DNA from: Desulfomicrobium escambiense DSM 10707 | GTDB taxonomy: Bacteria > Desulfobacterota > Desulfovibrionia > Desulfovibrionales > Desulfomicrobiaceae | DNA length: 64,000 nt | Direction of reading: 5' to 3' | Assembly (NCBI RefSeq): GCF_000428825.1 | Contig: NZ_AUAR01000003.1 | Span: 1-64,000, forward strand | Shown here: positions 9,101 to 17,273 of the stretch, one piece after another | Layout: each line of letters opens with the position of its first letter | Numbering within the stretch: the stretch's first letter is position 1 | Notes under the pieces: model-generated | The model's input: only the letters and a program-made list of their open reading frames with translations | What the model was told of the DNA's origin: nothing | Databases searched by the model: none | Position numbers and translations under genes: made by a program

Positions 9101-10421
9101 GGCGTCACCAGAAAGTTCAAAACCGATCTTTCTTGCCGTAGGAAGATTTGTAGAGAAAAAAGCCCCCCACATCACCATTCAAGCCTTTGAGAAAACAGCA
9201 AAATCAATCCCTAATTCCCGACTTGTCATGGTTGGCGACGGCCCACTTCTCAAGGCATGTCAAGAACTGGCCAAAAAACTAAACATACAAAATCAAGTTC
9301 AATTTGCTGGCGTCCAAACGCGGCGATCAGTCGCTAAATTACTACGTCTCAGCAGAGCTTTTTTACAGCACTCCGTAACTGCGGCCAACGGAGATACCGA
9401 AGGCCTGCCCTTGGCAATTCTCGAAGCCGGGGCGGCAGGATTACCTGTCATCAGTACGCGACACGCAGGCATACCCGATGCAGTCATTGAAGGCGAGAAC
9501 GGCCTCCTCGTTGACGAGGGGGACGTGCAAAAAATGTCTGAAGCCATATTCCGACTGGCAATTAACCCCAATCTGGCCGGGTGGATGGGAAAAAACTACC
9601 ACCGACGAGTTGTCGAGCACTTTTCAAGAGAAACATCCATTCAAGGCTTACGAACCATTCTGCGAAGCGCAGCAGACAGCAGGCACAACCCAACCTCAAC
9701 ACCGAACCACATCAGAAGCGACGTATCTGAACCTCCAACTACAAGACATTTTGCAGAATCATCGAACAATCTTCGTTACTGTCCAATATGCCAACAAACT
9801 TCTCAAGCATTTGTCGACTTCGGCAGACCTGTACGAAAAAACGCCATGTGCCCACAATGCGGATCACTGGAACGGCACCGTTTTATCTGGAAATACTTAC
9901 AAGAAAAGACAAATTTATTTCAACAACCAGACACACAAACCCTTCATTTTGCACCAGAACCATGTCTTGAAATTAACTTTAGACGTCTGTTTGCAAATCA
10001 ATATATAACTGCCGATCTTTATGACAAAAAAGCAGATATCCAAGCAGACATAACAGACATAAATTTTTCAAGTGAAAGTTTTTCTTTTATTTATTGCAGC
10101 CATGTACTTGAACATGTGCCAAATGACCGCAAAGCAATGCAGGAAATATATCGCATTTTAAAATTAAACGGACTAGCTGTTATTATGGTTCCAATTAAAG
10201 GAGAAATAACAGATGAAGATTTTTCAATTACCAATCCATCTGAGCGCCAAAAAAGATACGGACAAGAAGATCATGTCAGATATTACGGAATGGACATAGT
10301 CGACAGATTACGAGAAGCCGGTTTCAAGGTGGAGCATATTGAACCTCAGGACGTTTTCGCACACAAGGACATAGCGCATATGAGCCTCGGTGGAGAAAAA
10401 CTTCTCTTATGTCGCAAATAA
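6117..10421 (+). CDS. Five-module glycosyltransferase/methyltransferase fusion protein
   Basis: A 1434-aa protein that appears to combine several glycan-building enzymes. Modules (numbered from this start): GT2 glycosyltransferase at about 6-260 (PLVSVIVQTF, then EGDDYW); a class I methyltransferase-like domain at about 325-480 (GALVELGSWLGGST); a Methyltransf_11 domain at about 605-760 (LLDIGCGQ, then LATEVLEHC); a GT4 transferase at about 824-1195 (AVGRFVEKKAPH, then EGLPLAILEAGAAGLPV); and a C-terminal methyltransferase at about 1220-1434 preceded by a zinc-ribbon-like CPIC...CPQC pair. The frame is open from a TTG at 6078; neither start has a clear ribosome site, and I chose the ATG at 6117. 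GC content visibly rises over the third and fourth modules. Acceptors are unknown. Confidence 0.85.
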   Translation: MKMPAKQTPLVSVIVQTFQHELYIKECLDSILAQITNFTFEIIIGEDESSDGTRKICIEYATQYPSIIRLFLRSRENVIYIDDVPTGRHNLIENIKATKGKYIAICEGDDYWTDKNKLQKQVNFLEKNSNFSSCCHETITLFENGNTGKIYGQDIHNIITAENTINTSSPFHTSSFIFKKECLPDAIPSWIYKVFSGDMALFSIISKRGPIGKISEIMSVYRKHSAGLTELKNLKDNFHQNRILLINYLNEYHDFKYQQKASDVIAYHNRQINHTNNDFCLDKTDQKKSILNIFHNNAHFEFNKISTPPTMLNHSEIQLLYWLSKNTYSSRGALVELGSWLGGSTIAFAKGLCENSNVNFKKLYSYDNFIWTSWYDRYNLDIKKSVGESFLDVFLENIKQYREIIDVKHGDVCKIGWNGTPIELIFIDIMKSQDTARCVAYNFFPSLIPEISIIVHQDFKHFHEFWIHLMMYRLRSHFTPIINLQNAPTVVFKYIKLLTNADIENACAFNTFTTKEIDLAFQYSLNISHGSNQIFIDEIKQAHNNALKFCKCITKENLPKHASKPNEIIHMNDKFLDISFSADFCDLHVIRKAIKDNLNKSIPLFHGTLLDIGCGQMPYKNHILKASPNIKRYIGLDFAHGKYADIKLPDITWDGKTIPLDSASVDCCLATEVLEHCHQPMTVLKEIRRVLKPDGVFFFTSPFIWPLHDTPHDHYRYTPFSLKLLLNEAGFEDVQINAMGGWDASLAQMIGLWLKRAPMTDDIRQQMSQKLFPFFKQLVELDNHASQQQHADNTISPGWSGIAYTPLKTVTNSTDIISEPSHQKICIVRHEHFAYSQTFIEDHIAYISQNTSVIHGESFPMFDQNKKCILSQKYIKPTTDYQYNVSKKIYTDAFQYYLNDNKFDVILSEFGTVAAKIYKACEKSGIPYVVHFHGYDATATPTLQAYKHEYSDIFKSAAALIVVSKAMRDKLISIGAPINKVFLNPYGVDVQRDDLASPESSKPIFLAVGRFVEKKAPHITIQAFEKTAKSIPNSRLVMVGDGPLLKACQELAKKLNIQNQVQFAGVQTRRSVAKLLRLSRAFLQHSVTAANGDTEGLPLAILEAGAAGLPVISTRHAGIPDAVIEGENGLLVDEGDVQKMSEAIFRLAINPNLAGWMGKNYHRRVVEHFSRETSIQGLRTILRSAADSRHNPTSTPNHIRSDVSEPPTTRHFAESSNNLRYCPICQQTSQAFVDFGRPVRKNAMCPQCGSLERHRFIWKYLQEKTNLFQQPDTQTLHFAPEPCLEINFRRLFANQYITADLYDKKADIQADITDINFSSESFSFIYCSHVLEHVPNDRKAMQEIYRILKLNGLAVIMVPIKGEITDEDFSITNPSERQKRYGQEDHVRYYGMDIVDRLREAGFKVEHIEPQDVFAHKDIAHMSLGGEKLLLCRK

Positions 10422-10588
10422 TCAGCTCCGAATCCGGAACCACTTGCAAAACACTACAAATCAAACAAGCTTACTAAAATTTTCTTTGAAATTTACTTAC
10501 AACAATTTTTTCCATTTGCATTTGTGCAAAAATGGCCAAATCATACTAAAAAACATATCAATAAATATTTTTATATAGGAAAAAAATA

Positions 10589-11845
10589 ATGACTTCCTCA
10601 GACAACAAAGCTGACTCATATATTAATTTGGCCAAATATTATAAATCCATAGGCAATATAAAAAAATACGAACAGTATTCCGAACCAGCGCTCAAATCTG
10701 GCAAACAATTACCAGAAACTCATTCATTCACTCAAGACAGATCGGACCACAACTCAAACAACAACCTTCCTCATATTGAAGAAATTATTAAATTATATAA
10801 CAATAAACAATATAAAATCCTCCTTAAACTCGCTTCAAGCAACCCAGCACACGAACTCCTCTCCTACATTGCGCCAAGCATCTATTTTGCCACCGAAAAT
10901 CCCGAACAAGCAGAGCATTCCGCCACTCATATCAACGAAGAGGAAGAACGACTGATCAGGACAAAAACTGCACGCATCTGGCACAAGCTAAACAAACCAT
11001 TGGATGGCGAACCACGGGTTCACCTCCTCATCCTTACTTACAACCGGGAAAAGTTTGTCAGCCAAGCTCTAACGCAACTCGCTCAAACAGAATACAAAAA
11101 CTTCGCCGTATACATTGCTGACAATGGATCATCAGACGCAACGTGGGATGTGGCGACACAGGCAGTCGCTCACTTTCCTGACCATGTGCACGTCAGCATG
11201 GAACGCCTTCCCACAAACATCGGGAGACCCGCTGGACATAACTGGCTTCTTACAAAATATGACCACTCCTTAGCGGACTATATCGCAATTGGAGATGACG
11301 ACTTGACCGAGGTGCCATCTGACTGGCTGACCAAGATGGTCCAAACCGCCAAAGCCTTCCCGAACTCTGCCGCAGTGGGAGGCAAGGCTCTTTATAGCCA
11401 CAGACCAAACACTATACACGGATGCGCGCATAATATCATTGAGTTCTCATCTCGCCTCTCTGTAAGCAATGCATCAGATTTGATTGACTTTGGCCAATTC
11501 GATTACGTTGACAAGGTCGATCACGTAACCGGATGTTTACACATCTATGACCGCAAAATCTTATTTGATGAAGTTGGCTTATTCGACATTAGCCTTTCAC
11601 CATGCCAATATGTAGATGTTGAACATCATTTGCGCGCCAGACTGAAAGGTTATGACATCATTTACAACGGGCTAATTTCATTTCGTCACATGAAAGCTAT
11701 GGGTAAAGAATCTCAAATAAATAGAACTATGGCCGGAAATGCGATTGGCAACACAATCAAGGTACTATATAAACACGACAAATCACTCGTTCTCGACACG
11801 CTTACGCGTCTATCAGAACAACGGATTGCATGGCTCCACTCATAA
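10589..11845 (+). CDS. GT2-family glycosyltransferase with N-terminal helical extension
   Basis: Predicted inverting sugar transferase of the GT-A fold (418 aa). The catalytic domain begins near residue 143 (HLLILTYNREKF), with DNGSSD near 178-183 and the metal-binding GDDD at 235-238. The first 140 residues are AT-rich and polar and open with a TPR-like helix pair (YINLAKYYKSIGNIKKYEQY), perhaps a protein-binding extension. An AT-rich gap of 167 bases precedes it and ends in GGAAAAAAATA before the ATG. It is the penultimate gene of the + strand glycan cluster. Confidence 0.85.
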   Translation: MTSSDNKADSYINLAKYYKSIGNIKKYEQYSEPALKSGKQLPETHSFTQDRSDHNSNNNLPHIEEIIKLYNNKQYKILLKLASSNPAHELLSYIAPSIYFATENPEQAEHSATHINEEEERLIRTKTARIWHKLNKPLDGEPRVHLLILTYNREKFVSQALTQLAQTEYKNFAVYIADNGSSDATWDVATQAVAHFPDHVHVSMERLPTNIGRPAGHNWLLTKYDHSLADYIAIGDDDLTEVPSDWLTKMVQTAKAFPNSAAVGGKALYSHRPNTIHGCAHNIIEFSSRLSVSNASDLIDFGQFDYVDKVDHVTGCLHIYDRKILFDEVGLFDISLSPCQYVDVEHHLRARLKGYDIIYNGLISFRHMKAMGKESQINRTMAGNAIGNTIKVLYKHDKSLVLDTLTRLSEQRIAWLHS

Positions 11846-11875
11846 AAACAGTCGAATTCACATATCAAACAACTC

Positions 11876-12970
11876 ATGAACAGCAAAATTAGCATAGTAA
11901 TTCCGACCTGGAACAACTCTAATCTTTTAAGACAATGCATTAAATCAATATTGAGCAATACCGTTAATAATAAATTCGAGATAATTGTTGTTGATAATGG
12001 ATCAACAGACAACACCAAAAACAAAATCTCTGAATTTCAATCATTACATGAAATTCATTATATTTTCAGTAAAAAAAATCTTGGATTTGCCAAAGCATGC
12101 AATCTAGGTGCCTTACAAGCCAACAATAAATTCATATTTTTTTTGAATAACGACACTGAAGTTCTTCAAGGTTGGGATATTGAACTACTCAAGTGTTTGC
12201 GCGCAGACGATCGTATTGGAATAGCAGGAGGAAAGCTTATATACCCGGACAAAACAATACAACATGCTGGTATAGCTTTTGATCAGCAAACTGTATTCCA
12301 TGTTTACAGACACTTTCACCCTATTCACCCAGGCGTAAACAAAAAAAGGGAATTTCAAGCTGTCACTGGAGCCTGCTTTCTGATCAGGAAAGAATTGTTT
12401 TTATCAGCGGGAATGTTTGATGAATCTTTTATCAACGGGTTTGAAGATCTTGATTTGTGCTTTCGGATAAGAAAGAATGGTTACAAAGTTTTTTATACCC
12501 CTGGATCCAACGTCATACATCACGAAAGCAAAACACCAGGAAGACACCTCCATCATCATGAAAATGCCGAATTGTTCAGCAAAAGGTGGAGACATGATGT
12601 CGTCAACGACATAAATCTCATTTACGCAAAAGACGGATTGTACCCCCTGGAGCCGGGAGAAAACATCCCGCAAGGGAATTGGCTCAAAGACACCAATCCA
12701 AACCCACTATGGAGCATGGCGCAATCCTTCCGCAAATCTGGCAAGACACGTGAATCCATTATAGCATTTAATGAAGCGTTACGGTTCAATCCATATGACT
12801 TACGCAAATTAAAGATTATTGAAGAAATTGGAGACTTACATCTTGATCAAAACAATTTACAAGCAGCAAAAAACTGCTTTTTAGCAATAACATCAGCCAT
12901 ACCTGTTCCAAGGCTTAGCAGTAAAATAAATAAAATAAACGAACTTCTCTCTAAAAATGTCGTTAATTAA
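11876..12970 (+). CDS. GT2-family glycosyltransferase (WbbL-like) with C-terminal TPR-like tail
   Basis: Predicted transferase of the rhamnosyltransferase-like GT2 group. Motifs are VVDNGSTD (38-45), the metal-binding NND (91-93) and the GFEDLDLCFR segment near 188-197 where the catalytic base is expected. Residues 285-364 look like two TPR-type helix pairs (LWSMAQSFRKSGKTRESIIA and IGDLHLDQNNLQAAK). Its stop codon overlaps that of the opposing gene at 12967 within TTAATTAA. That opposing gene is a homologue with the same motif order, so this is a pair of diverged paralogues facing each other. AT-rich, unlike its GC-rich counterpart. Confidence 0.87.
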   Translation: MNSKISIVIPTWNNSNLLRQCIKSILSNTVNNKFEIIVVDNGSTDNTKNKISEFQSLHEIHYIFSKKNLGFAKACNLGALQANNKFIFFLNNDTEVLQGWDIELLKCLRADDRIGIAGGKLIYPDKTIQHAGIAFDQQTVFHVYRHFHPIHPGVNKKREFQAVTGACFLIRKELFLSAGMFDESFINGFEDLDLCFRIRKNGYKVFYTPGSNVIHHESKTPGRHLHHHENAELFSKRWRHDVVNDINLIYAKDGLYPLEPGENIPQGNWLKDTNPNPLWSMAQSFRKSGKTRESIIAFNEALRFNPYDLRKLKIIEEIGDLHLDQNNLQAAKNCFLAITSAIPVPRLSSKINKINELLSKNVVN

Positions 12971-14178
12971 ATGCAATCCGCAGACCATTTTCTACATACA
13001 CTGAGCAAAACTTCATCATAAGATTCCTGGGCCCATCGCTGAATGGCCATGAATTTCCTCAGCACTTCCTTGGAAGCCGCCTCCCGCCGCAATCCGTCGA
13101 GGGTATTGCGGCAATTGGCAAGCAGGGAGGCATCCCCCAACCTGCTGGCTACCCTGGCCAAATCCGTGACAACCTTTTCCGTCGAAAAGAAAGACTGCTG
13201 GAGCTGAAGCACATCCAGCGCGGCGCTCCACAATCTCTGTTTGAAAAAAAGCTCGACCAGACGCTCGTAACCTTCTTCCCATAACGGCTCAGCCTGTATT
13301 TCCCCCCACAGGCGCTCCATACCGAATCCTTTCGTTTCGGCTTCGGAGCGAACCCGAACAATGTTGGCCGTAAGTGTCGGGGTGAGTCTGAGTTCGTAGC
13401 CGTCCGCATGGGCGAAGCGGTGCATGTCCGGATGGAATGCACCTTGGCAGCGACGGGCCAGGACGTGCGCATTATGGCTTTCGGCATCGAAGCGACCCGG
13501 AGTCTGGCTGGTCAGATGGTAAATTCGGCTTTCGGACACGCAGCGGAGCTTCAGGCCCAACGCACGAATTTGCCAGCACAAATCCAAATCCTCATATCCG
13601 TTTCGGTACTCTTCCCAGAACCTTCCGGCTCTCCCGAAAACTTCCGCGGGGATCATGAGAGCCGCACCGGTGATGGCCTGCAGTTCCCGACGCACGGAGA
13701 CCACCGGGTGCGTCGCGGGCAGGCAGTGATAGAGATGCGTGACGTGGTTGGTAGGGGTCAACGTCACGCCCAGATGCTGGATGCGGTCCCGGTCGGGATA
13801 CAGAAGCAGCGGACCTGCCGCTCCGCAACTGGGCCAGGCATCGAAAGCGTCCAGAAGGGGCGCAAGCCAATCAGGAGTCACCAGGGTGTCGTTGTTGAGA
13901 AAAAACAGGAACTCGGCGTCGGCCCGATCCGCACCCAAATTGCAGCCGGGCCCGAAGTTGATGTTCTCCTCCAGGCGCACATGCTCGAACCGCGCACCGA
14001 ACAATTCCCTTCCCAACGGCCCACACGCCTGCGCAGTCGCGTCCGTCGAACCGTTGTCGACCACAATGACCTGAACGTCCTCGCGCGGCGTGTGCTCGCA
14101 CAGGCTGCGCAGGCATCCCGCCGTGAGGGCCCATTGATTGAAGACCGGTATGATGACCGCAACCGTGTAGCGTGGCAT
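12967..14178 (-). CDS. GT2-family glycosyltransferase (WbbL-like)
   Basis: Predicted sugar transferase (403 aa) homologous to the gene it converges on: shared segments include VVDNGSTDAT (39-48), FFLNNDT (92-98), the IQHLGVTL and RRELQAITGAALMIP stretches, and GYEDLDLCWQIR. The C-terminal 130 residues are helical and TPR-like. GGGGGAGGC directly precedes the ATG at 14178. It is the last gene of a four-gene - strand transferase operon and starts 11 bases after the upstream gene's stop. GC-rich composition, so it marks the return to backbone DNA. Confidence 0.87.
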   Translation of the reverse strand: MPRYTVAVIIPVFNQWALTAGCLRSLCEHTPREDVQVIVVDNGSTDATAQACGPLGRELFGARFEHVRLEENINFGPGCNLGADRADAEFLFFLNNDTLVTPDWLAPLLDAFDAWPSCGAAGPLLLYPDRDRIQHLGVTLTPTNHVTHLYHCLPATHPVVSVRRELQAITGAALMIPAEVFGRAGRFWEEYRNGYEDLDLCWQIRALGLKLRCVSESRIYHLTSQTPGRFDAESHNAHVLARRCQGAFHPDMHRFAHADGYELRLTPTLTANIVRVRSEAETKGFGMERLWGEIQAEPLWEEGYERLVELFFKQRLWSAALDVLQLQQSFFSTEKVVTDLARVASRLGDASLLANCRNTLDGLRREAASKEVLRKFMAIQRWAQESYDEVLLSVCRKWSADCI

Positions 14179-14189
14179 GCCTCCCCCTT

Positions 14190-14915
14190 CTATCCCAATT
14201 CCCGGAAATCCCGGGCCATCCGGTCCATGACCGATCGGTAATCGTTCCCAAGACGCTGCGTCAGGTACTCATTTTCCGCGGCCGCCGCCTTGCCCAGGAA
14301 CCCGGCCACTTCGCGGGCCGTGGAATGGTACCTGTGCCGGATCACCACTTGGTGGTCCACCACGCAGGAAAAACCGAACTCTTCCGTCCGGCTCGAAAAC
14401 CATACGTCCACGCCATAGCCGTAAGGGTTGCCTTCATGGTCGAGCCCCCCGGCCCTGCGCCAGAACTCAAGGCTGACCAGGGGCGCGATTCCGTCCACAT
14501 AGCGCGTCTGGCGGAACTGGCCGCCGCGCAGTTCGACCATCTGCGGGTGGTAAGGGTTGCTCGTCACGGCCGGAGAATAGACTCCGACCGGACCGAGCAA
14601 CCGCTCCGCCCTGGCCAGACGTTCGCGCACCCTCCCGATGACCGGAGGTCTGGTCATGAACTCCAGGTCATTGTTCAGAAACCAGACATGCGTCGCACCT
14701 CTCGCCGCGAGAGTTTCAACGGCTGACTCGAACGCCCCGGCCCAATAGAGGTTGCGATCGGAGCGAATCCAGGATTGATGGTACGGCTGCGCGGCACTGT
14801 TGTCGAAAACCAGAATCCTGTCCCGCTCCCCGGGATCGCTTGCGAGCAACTGGCGATGCAGGCGCATGGTCAGTTCCACCGCCCCGTAGTGCAATATGAC
14901 GGTAAAGAGGTTCAT
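14190..14915 (-). CDS. GT2-like glycosyltransferase
   Basis: Compact GT-A type transferase (241 aa). It opens with FTVILHYGAVELTMRL, has VFDNS near 36-40 where the nucleotide-sugar loop is expected, WFLNND at 78-83 as the metal site, and GYGVDVWFSSR in the position of the catalytic acidic motif. It is shorter than its operon neighbours and lacks their helical tail. The start overlaps the stop of the upstream gene by 4 bases (ATGA), so translation is probably coupled. Substrate unknown. Confidence 0.75.
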   Translation of the reverse strand: MNLFTVILHYGAVELTMRLHRQLLASDPGERDRILVFDNSAAQPYHQSWIRSDRNLYWAGAFESAVETLAARGATHVWFLNNDLEFMTRPPVIGRVRERLARAERLLGPVGVYSPAVTSNPYHPQMVELRGGQFRQTRYVDGIAPLVSLEFWRRAGGLDHEGNPYGYGVDVWFSSRTEEFGFSCVVDHQVVIRHRYHSTAREVAGFLGKAAAAENEYLTQRLGNDYRSVMDRMARDFRELG

Positions 14916-16096
14916 GCGGGCGTCCCGAACATGACCTGCATGTGTTTGCAGATGCTCGCCACGCGATGGGCGTAGGAGTGTTCCCCCTCGATCCGCCTCC
15001 TGGCACTGGCGACAATACGCATCCTGGCGGCCGGATTACCGAGGTAATGCCGCACGAGATCGCCGATTTCCTCGGGCGAATCATAGCAGACGACCTCCGT
15101 CCCCTCCTCGAAGGCCGCCGACATCTGGTCACGCCTGTCGGTCAGCAGAAAGCCGCCGCTGGCCGGCACGTCAAACACGCGCTGATTGAAGGCGCCCTTC
15201 ATCTGCATGCTGGTCGTGTTGAAATTGATTCGGGTCTGCCGATAGAAAACTGGCAGGTCGGCATAGTAGTTCAATGGTCCGCCATGCGTCCACGTCCCGG
15301 GTCCGAGCAGTTCCGGCCACCGGGCGTCCCCCGCCACAACGGGGGCAAAGGGGAGCAGTTCGCGCACGCAGCGGGTCCGGTAGTGCTGGGTGGAACGCCA
15401 GTACAGGTACGCATCCAGAGCCGTCGCCTCTTCGCCATCCAGGGCAAGCCGGCGCTCCCATGCTTCCGGCCATTCCTGCCGCAGATACTCCCCGACATCC
15501 CTCAGTTCGCTGGCGGCAAAGCCCACGGATAGCGAATCCCAGAAAACCCGCTCGTCCTCAGGGCTTCCGGACGCATTCCAACTCCTCTCCGCGGCGGCCT
15601 GCATGGAGTTGCCCACGAATGCCACGTCGCGCTCATGCCGCGCCTGCGGCAGGAATTCGATGCGGGACAGATCCGCGCCCAAAGGCAGGTGGAATACGCG
15701 TCCTCCGGCCATGGCCTCAAGCCCGGACACGGCGTCGGCATCCCATACCGCGTAGGCCAGATACGGGTTCTCCAGGTTATCGTACGCAGGCAGAAAAAGC
15801 TCGGGCCGATCCACGAACCAGCTGAGCAGCGGCATCTGAATGTGCCGGCAGATGCCGCTGACAAGCCCCTCCCGGTCCAGGCCCGAATGGTTGATGGTCA
15901 GCAGGAAATCCGGTCGCAGCGCGTTTATGGCCGTCAGGAAGCGCGTTTCCAGTTCGGCGGCCGACGAGACATCGCCCAGAAAAAGGCCGGCGTGTTCGAT
16001 GCCGATGACGCGGCAGCCTGCAGCCAGTTCGGCCAGGAGGTGCTGCCGCGCGGACAGCAGCAAAATCCTGGGCAGCCTACGCAGTCCATGATTCAT
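14912..16096 (-). CDS. CgeB-type glycosyltransferase-like protein
   Basis: A 394-aa protein of the CgeB/DUF3880 type, a GT-B fold group found in spore-crust and glycan clusters. The N-terminal half has PDFLLTINHSG and WFVDRPELFL segments typical of DUF3880; the C-terminal half carries FNQRVFDVPASGGFLLTD and DSPEEIGDLVRHYL, the pattern of the Glyco_trans_1_2 domain. Both ends overlap neighbours by 4 bases (ATGA), placing it firmly in the transferase operon. The sugar and acceptor are unknown. Confidence 0.8.
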   Translation of the reverse strand: MNHGLRRLPRILLLSARQHLLAELAAGCRVIGIEHAGLFLGDVSSAAELETRFLTAINALRPDFLLTINHSGLDREGLVSGICRHIQMPLLSWFVDRPELFLPAYDNLENPYLAYAVWDADAVSGLEAMAGGRVFHLPLGADLSRIEFLPQARHERDVAFVGNSMQAAAERSWNASGSPEDERVFWDSLSVGFAASELRDVGEYLRQEWPEAWERRLALDGEEATALDAYLYWRSTQHYRTRCVRELLPFAPVVAGDARWPELLGPGTWTHGGPLNYYADLPVFYRQTRINFNTTSMQMKGAFNQRVFDVPASGGFLLTDRRDQMSAAFEEGTEVVCYDSPEEIGDLVRHYLGNPAARMRIVASARRRIEGEHSYAHRVASICKHMQVMFGTPA

Positions 16097-17094
16097 GGCC
16101 GATCAGCCCTCAGCGTACGTTGCGTTCCCAGCACCGTCAGGATTTCCGCCGCTTGCGCACTGGTATTGTACGCCGCGACGCTCACGTCGCCGTTCTGCGT
16201 CACGGAGAGCGCAGCATCGTCGAAAAGGATCGTCGCCAACGCCCTCTCCAGCCCCAAGGCCGCGCCCAGCACATCCCCGTCCGCCGCCCACCAGCCGTTG
16301 CCGCCCCAAGGCACATCCCTGAGCGCATAGCCCTGCGGCGCAAAGCTTACGCCTGCCACCTGCCGCATGTAGTCCCACCCACCGAAGCCGGTGAAACCTG
16401 CGCACAGGCAGCCGCAAGCCATAGCCTCCAGCGGGGGCAGGGCGAAGCCTTCGGGGAAACCCGTGGCGAGAAAAACGTGACAGAAACGCAAGGCCTCGGC
16501 CACGCCGCGACGGTCCAAGCCGTGAATGGGCATCCACTCCACGGCGGCGTCCGGGTTTCTCTCCTCGAAAATACGCCGGACCTGATCCGCCAGGGCCTTG
16601 TTCTTGCGCGGCATGAAACCGACACGCACCGGCCCTTCGGGCTTGGACGCCCCTGGATGGAACACCGCCGTATCGATGATCGGCCGAATGATGCCCGGCC
16701 GTCTGCCCAGCACCTGCTCCAGATGCCAGGCCACGGGGTCGGACACGGCCACGAACTCGACCGGCAGGTCGCGCCAGCGCACGCCGGCGTCCAGCCCATG
16801 GAAAAGATAGGCCCAGTTCTGGCAGTAGACCACGGTCCGGCAGCGTGCGCGGAATCCGAAAACCAGGGCGTTGGGCCAGCCTTCTGGCACCAGAAAGACA
16901 TCCGCCGGGATCATGTGGGCCTGTCCTGCACGCATCCACGGGAGGTCAACGAAATCAGGCCCCTCGGGCGCAGCCTCCCAATACAGAACGCCGCCGAGGC
17001 GCCCCATGGCCAGCAACTGCCGGGCGATCTGCAGGAGCACCATGCACCCGCCGGACATGGTCTTGAGGGGTGGATAGAAGATCCACACCCTCAT
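16093..17094 (-). CDS. GT4-like glycosyltransferase
   Basis: First gene of the - strand transferase operon (333 aa). A GT-B fold protein: MRVWIFYPPLKTMSGGCMVL at the N terminus, VGFMPRKNKALADQVRRIF at the donor-domain entry, and GFPEGFALPPLEAMACGCL as the nucleotide-sugar E-x7-E type signature. The frame stays open far upstream to 17817, but that part is the shadow of the neighbouring acyl-CoA synthetase; the ATG at 17094 has GAGG about 8 bases before it and is the natural start. Its stop overlaps the next start (ATGA). Confidence 0.85.
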   Translation of the reverse strand: MRVWIFYPPLKTMSGGCMVLLQIARQLLAMGRLGGVLYWEAAPEGPDFVDLPWMRAGQAHMIPADVFLVPEGWPNALVFGFRARCRTVVYCQNWAYLFHGLDAGVRWRDLPVEFVAVSDPVAWHLEQVLGRRPGIIRPIIDTAVFHPGASKPEGPVRVGFMPRKNKALADQVRRIFEERNPDAAVEWMPIHGLDRRGVAEALRFCHVFLATGFPEGFALPPLEAMACGCLCAGFTGFGGWDYMRQVAGVSFAPQGYALRDVPWGGNGWWAADGDVLGAALGLERALATILFDDAALSVTQNGDVSVAAYNTSAQAAEILTVLGTQRTLRADRP

Positions 17095-17167
17095 GGCACA
17101 TACCTCGTAACGACGAGAGACCACGGCACACGGCGAAGGAAAAATGACGTCATACCCACGATTCAGC

Positions 17168-17195
17168 AAAAAAAAGGCCACGCAACAGCATGGCC
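17168..17195 (-). terminator. Rho-independent terminator of the acyl-CoA synthetase gene
   Basis: On the - strand, GGCCATGC TGTT GCGTGGCC forms an 8-bp stem (one G-U pair) followed by eight T residues. It lies about 80 bases past the stop at 17274 and just upstream of the transferase operon. Confidence 0.8.
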
Positions 17196-17217
17196 TCAAA
17201 ATCCCCCCTACACGGGT

Positions 17218-17258
17218 CAAGGGGCGAGCCCCTTGCGGGGCGCGGGGCAGAGCCCCGC
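17218..17258. repeat. Two adjacent GC-rich hairpins (intergenic repeat-like)
   Basis: CAAGGGGC-GA-GCCCCTTG (17218-17235) is followed by GCGGGGC-AGA-GCCCCGC (17242-17258), both perfect. A similar GC-rich hairpin lies at 30187-30216 between two other genes. They look like copies of a dispersed intergenic palindrome family, which needs genome-wide comparison. Confidence 0.55.
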
Positions 17259-17273
17259 TCTTCCCCCTCTCCC

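Noticed and set aside
10390-10578. 62-codon open frame after the giant fusion gene
   Set aside because: Starts inside the preceding gene, has no ribosome site and the AT-rich sequence codes for low-complexity Asn/Phe/Leu residues with no domain.
13408-14241. 277-codon + strand open frame
   Set aside because: Shadow of the GT2 gene at 12967-14178 on the other strand; the GC-rich backbone makes long antisense frames common.
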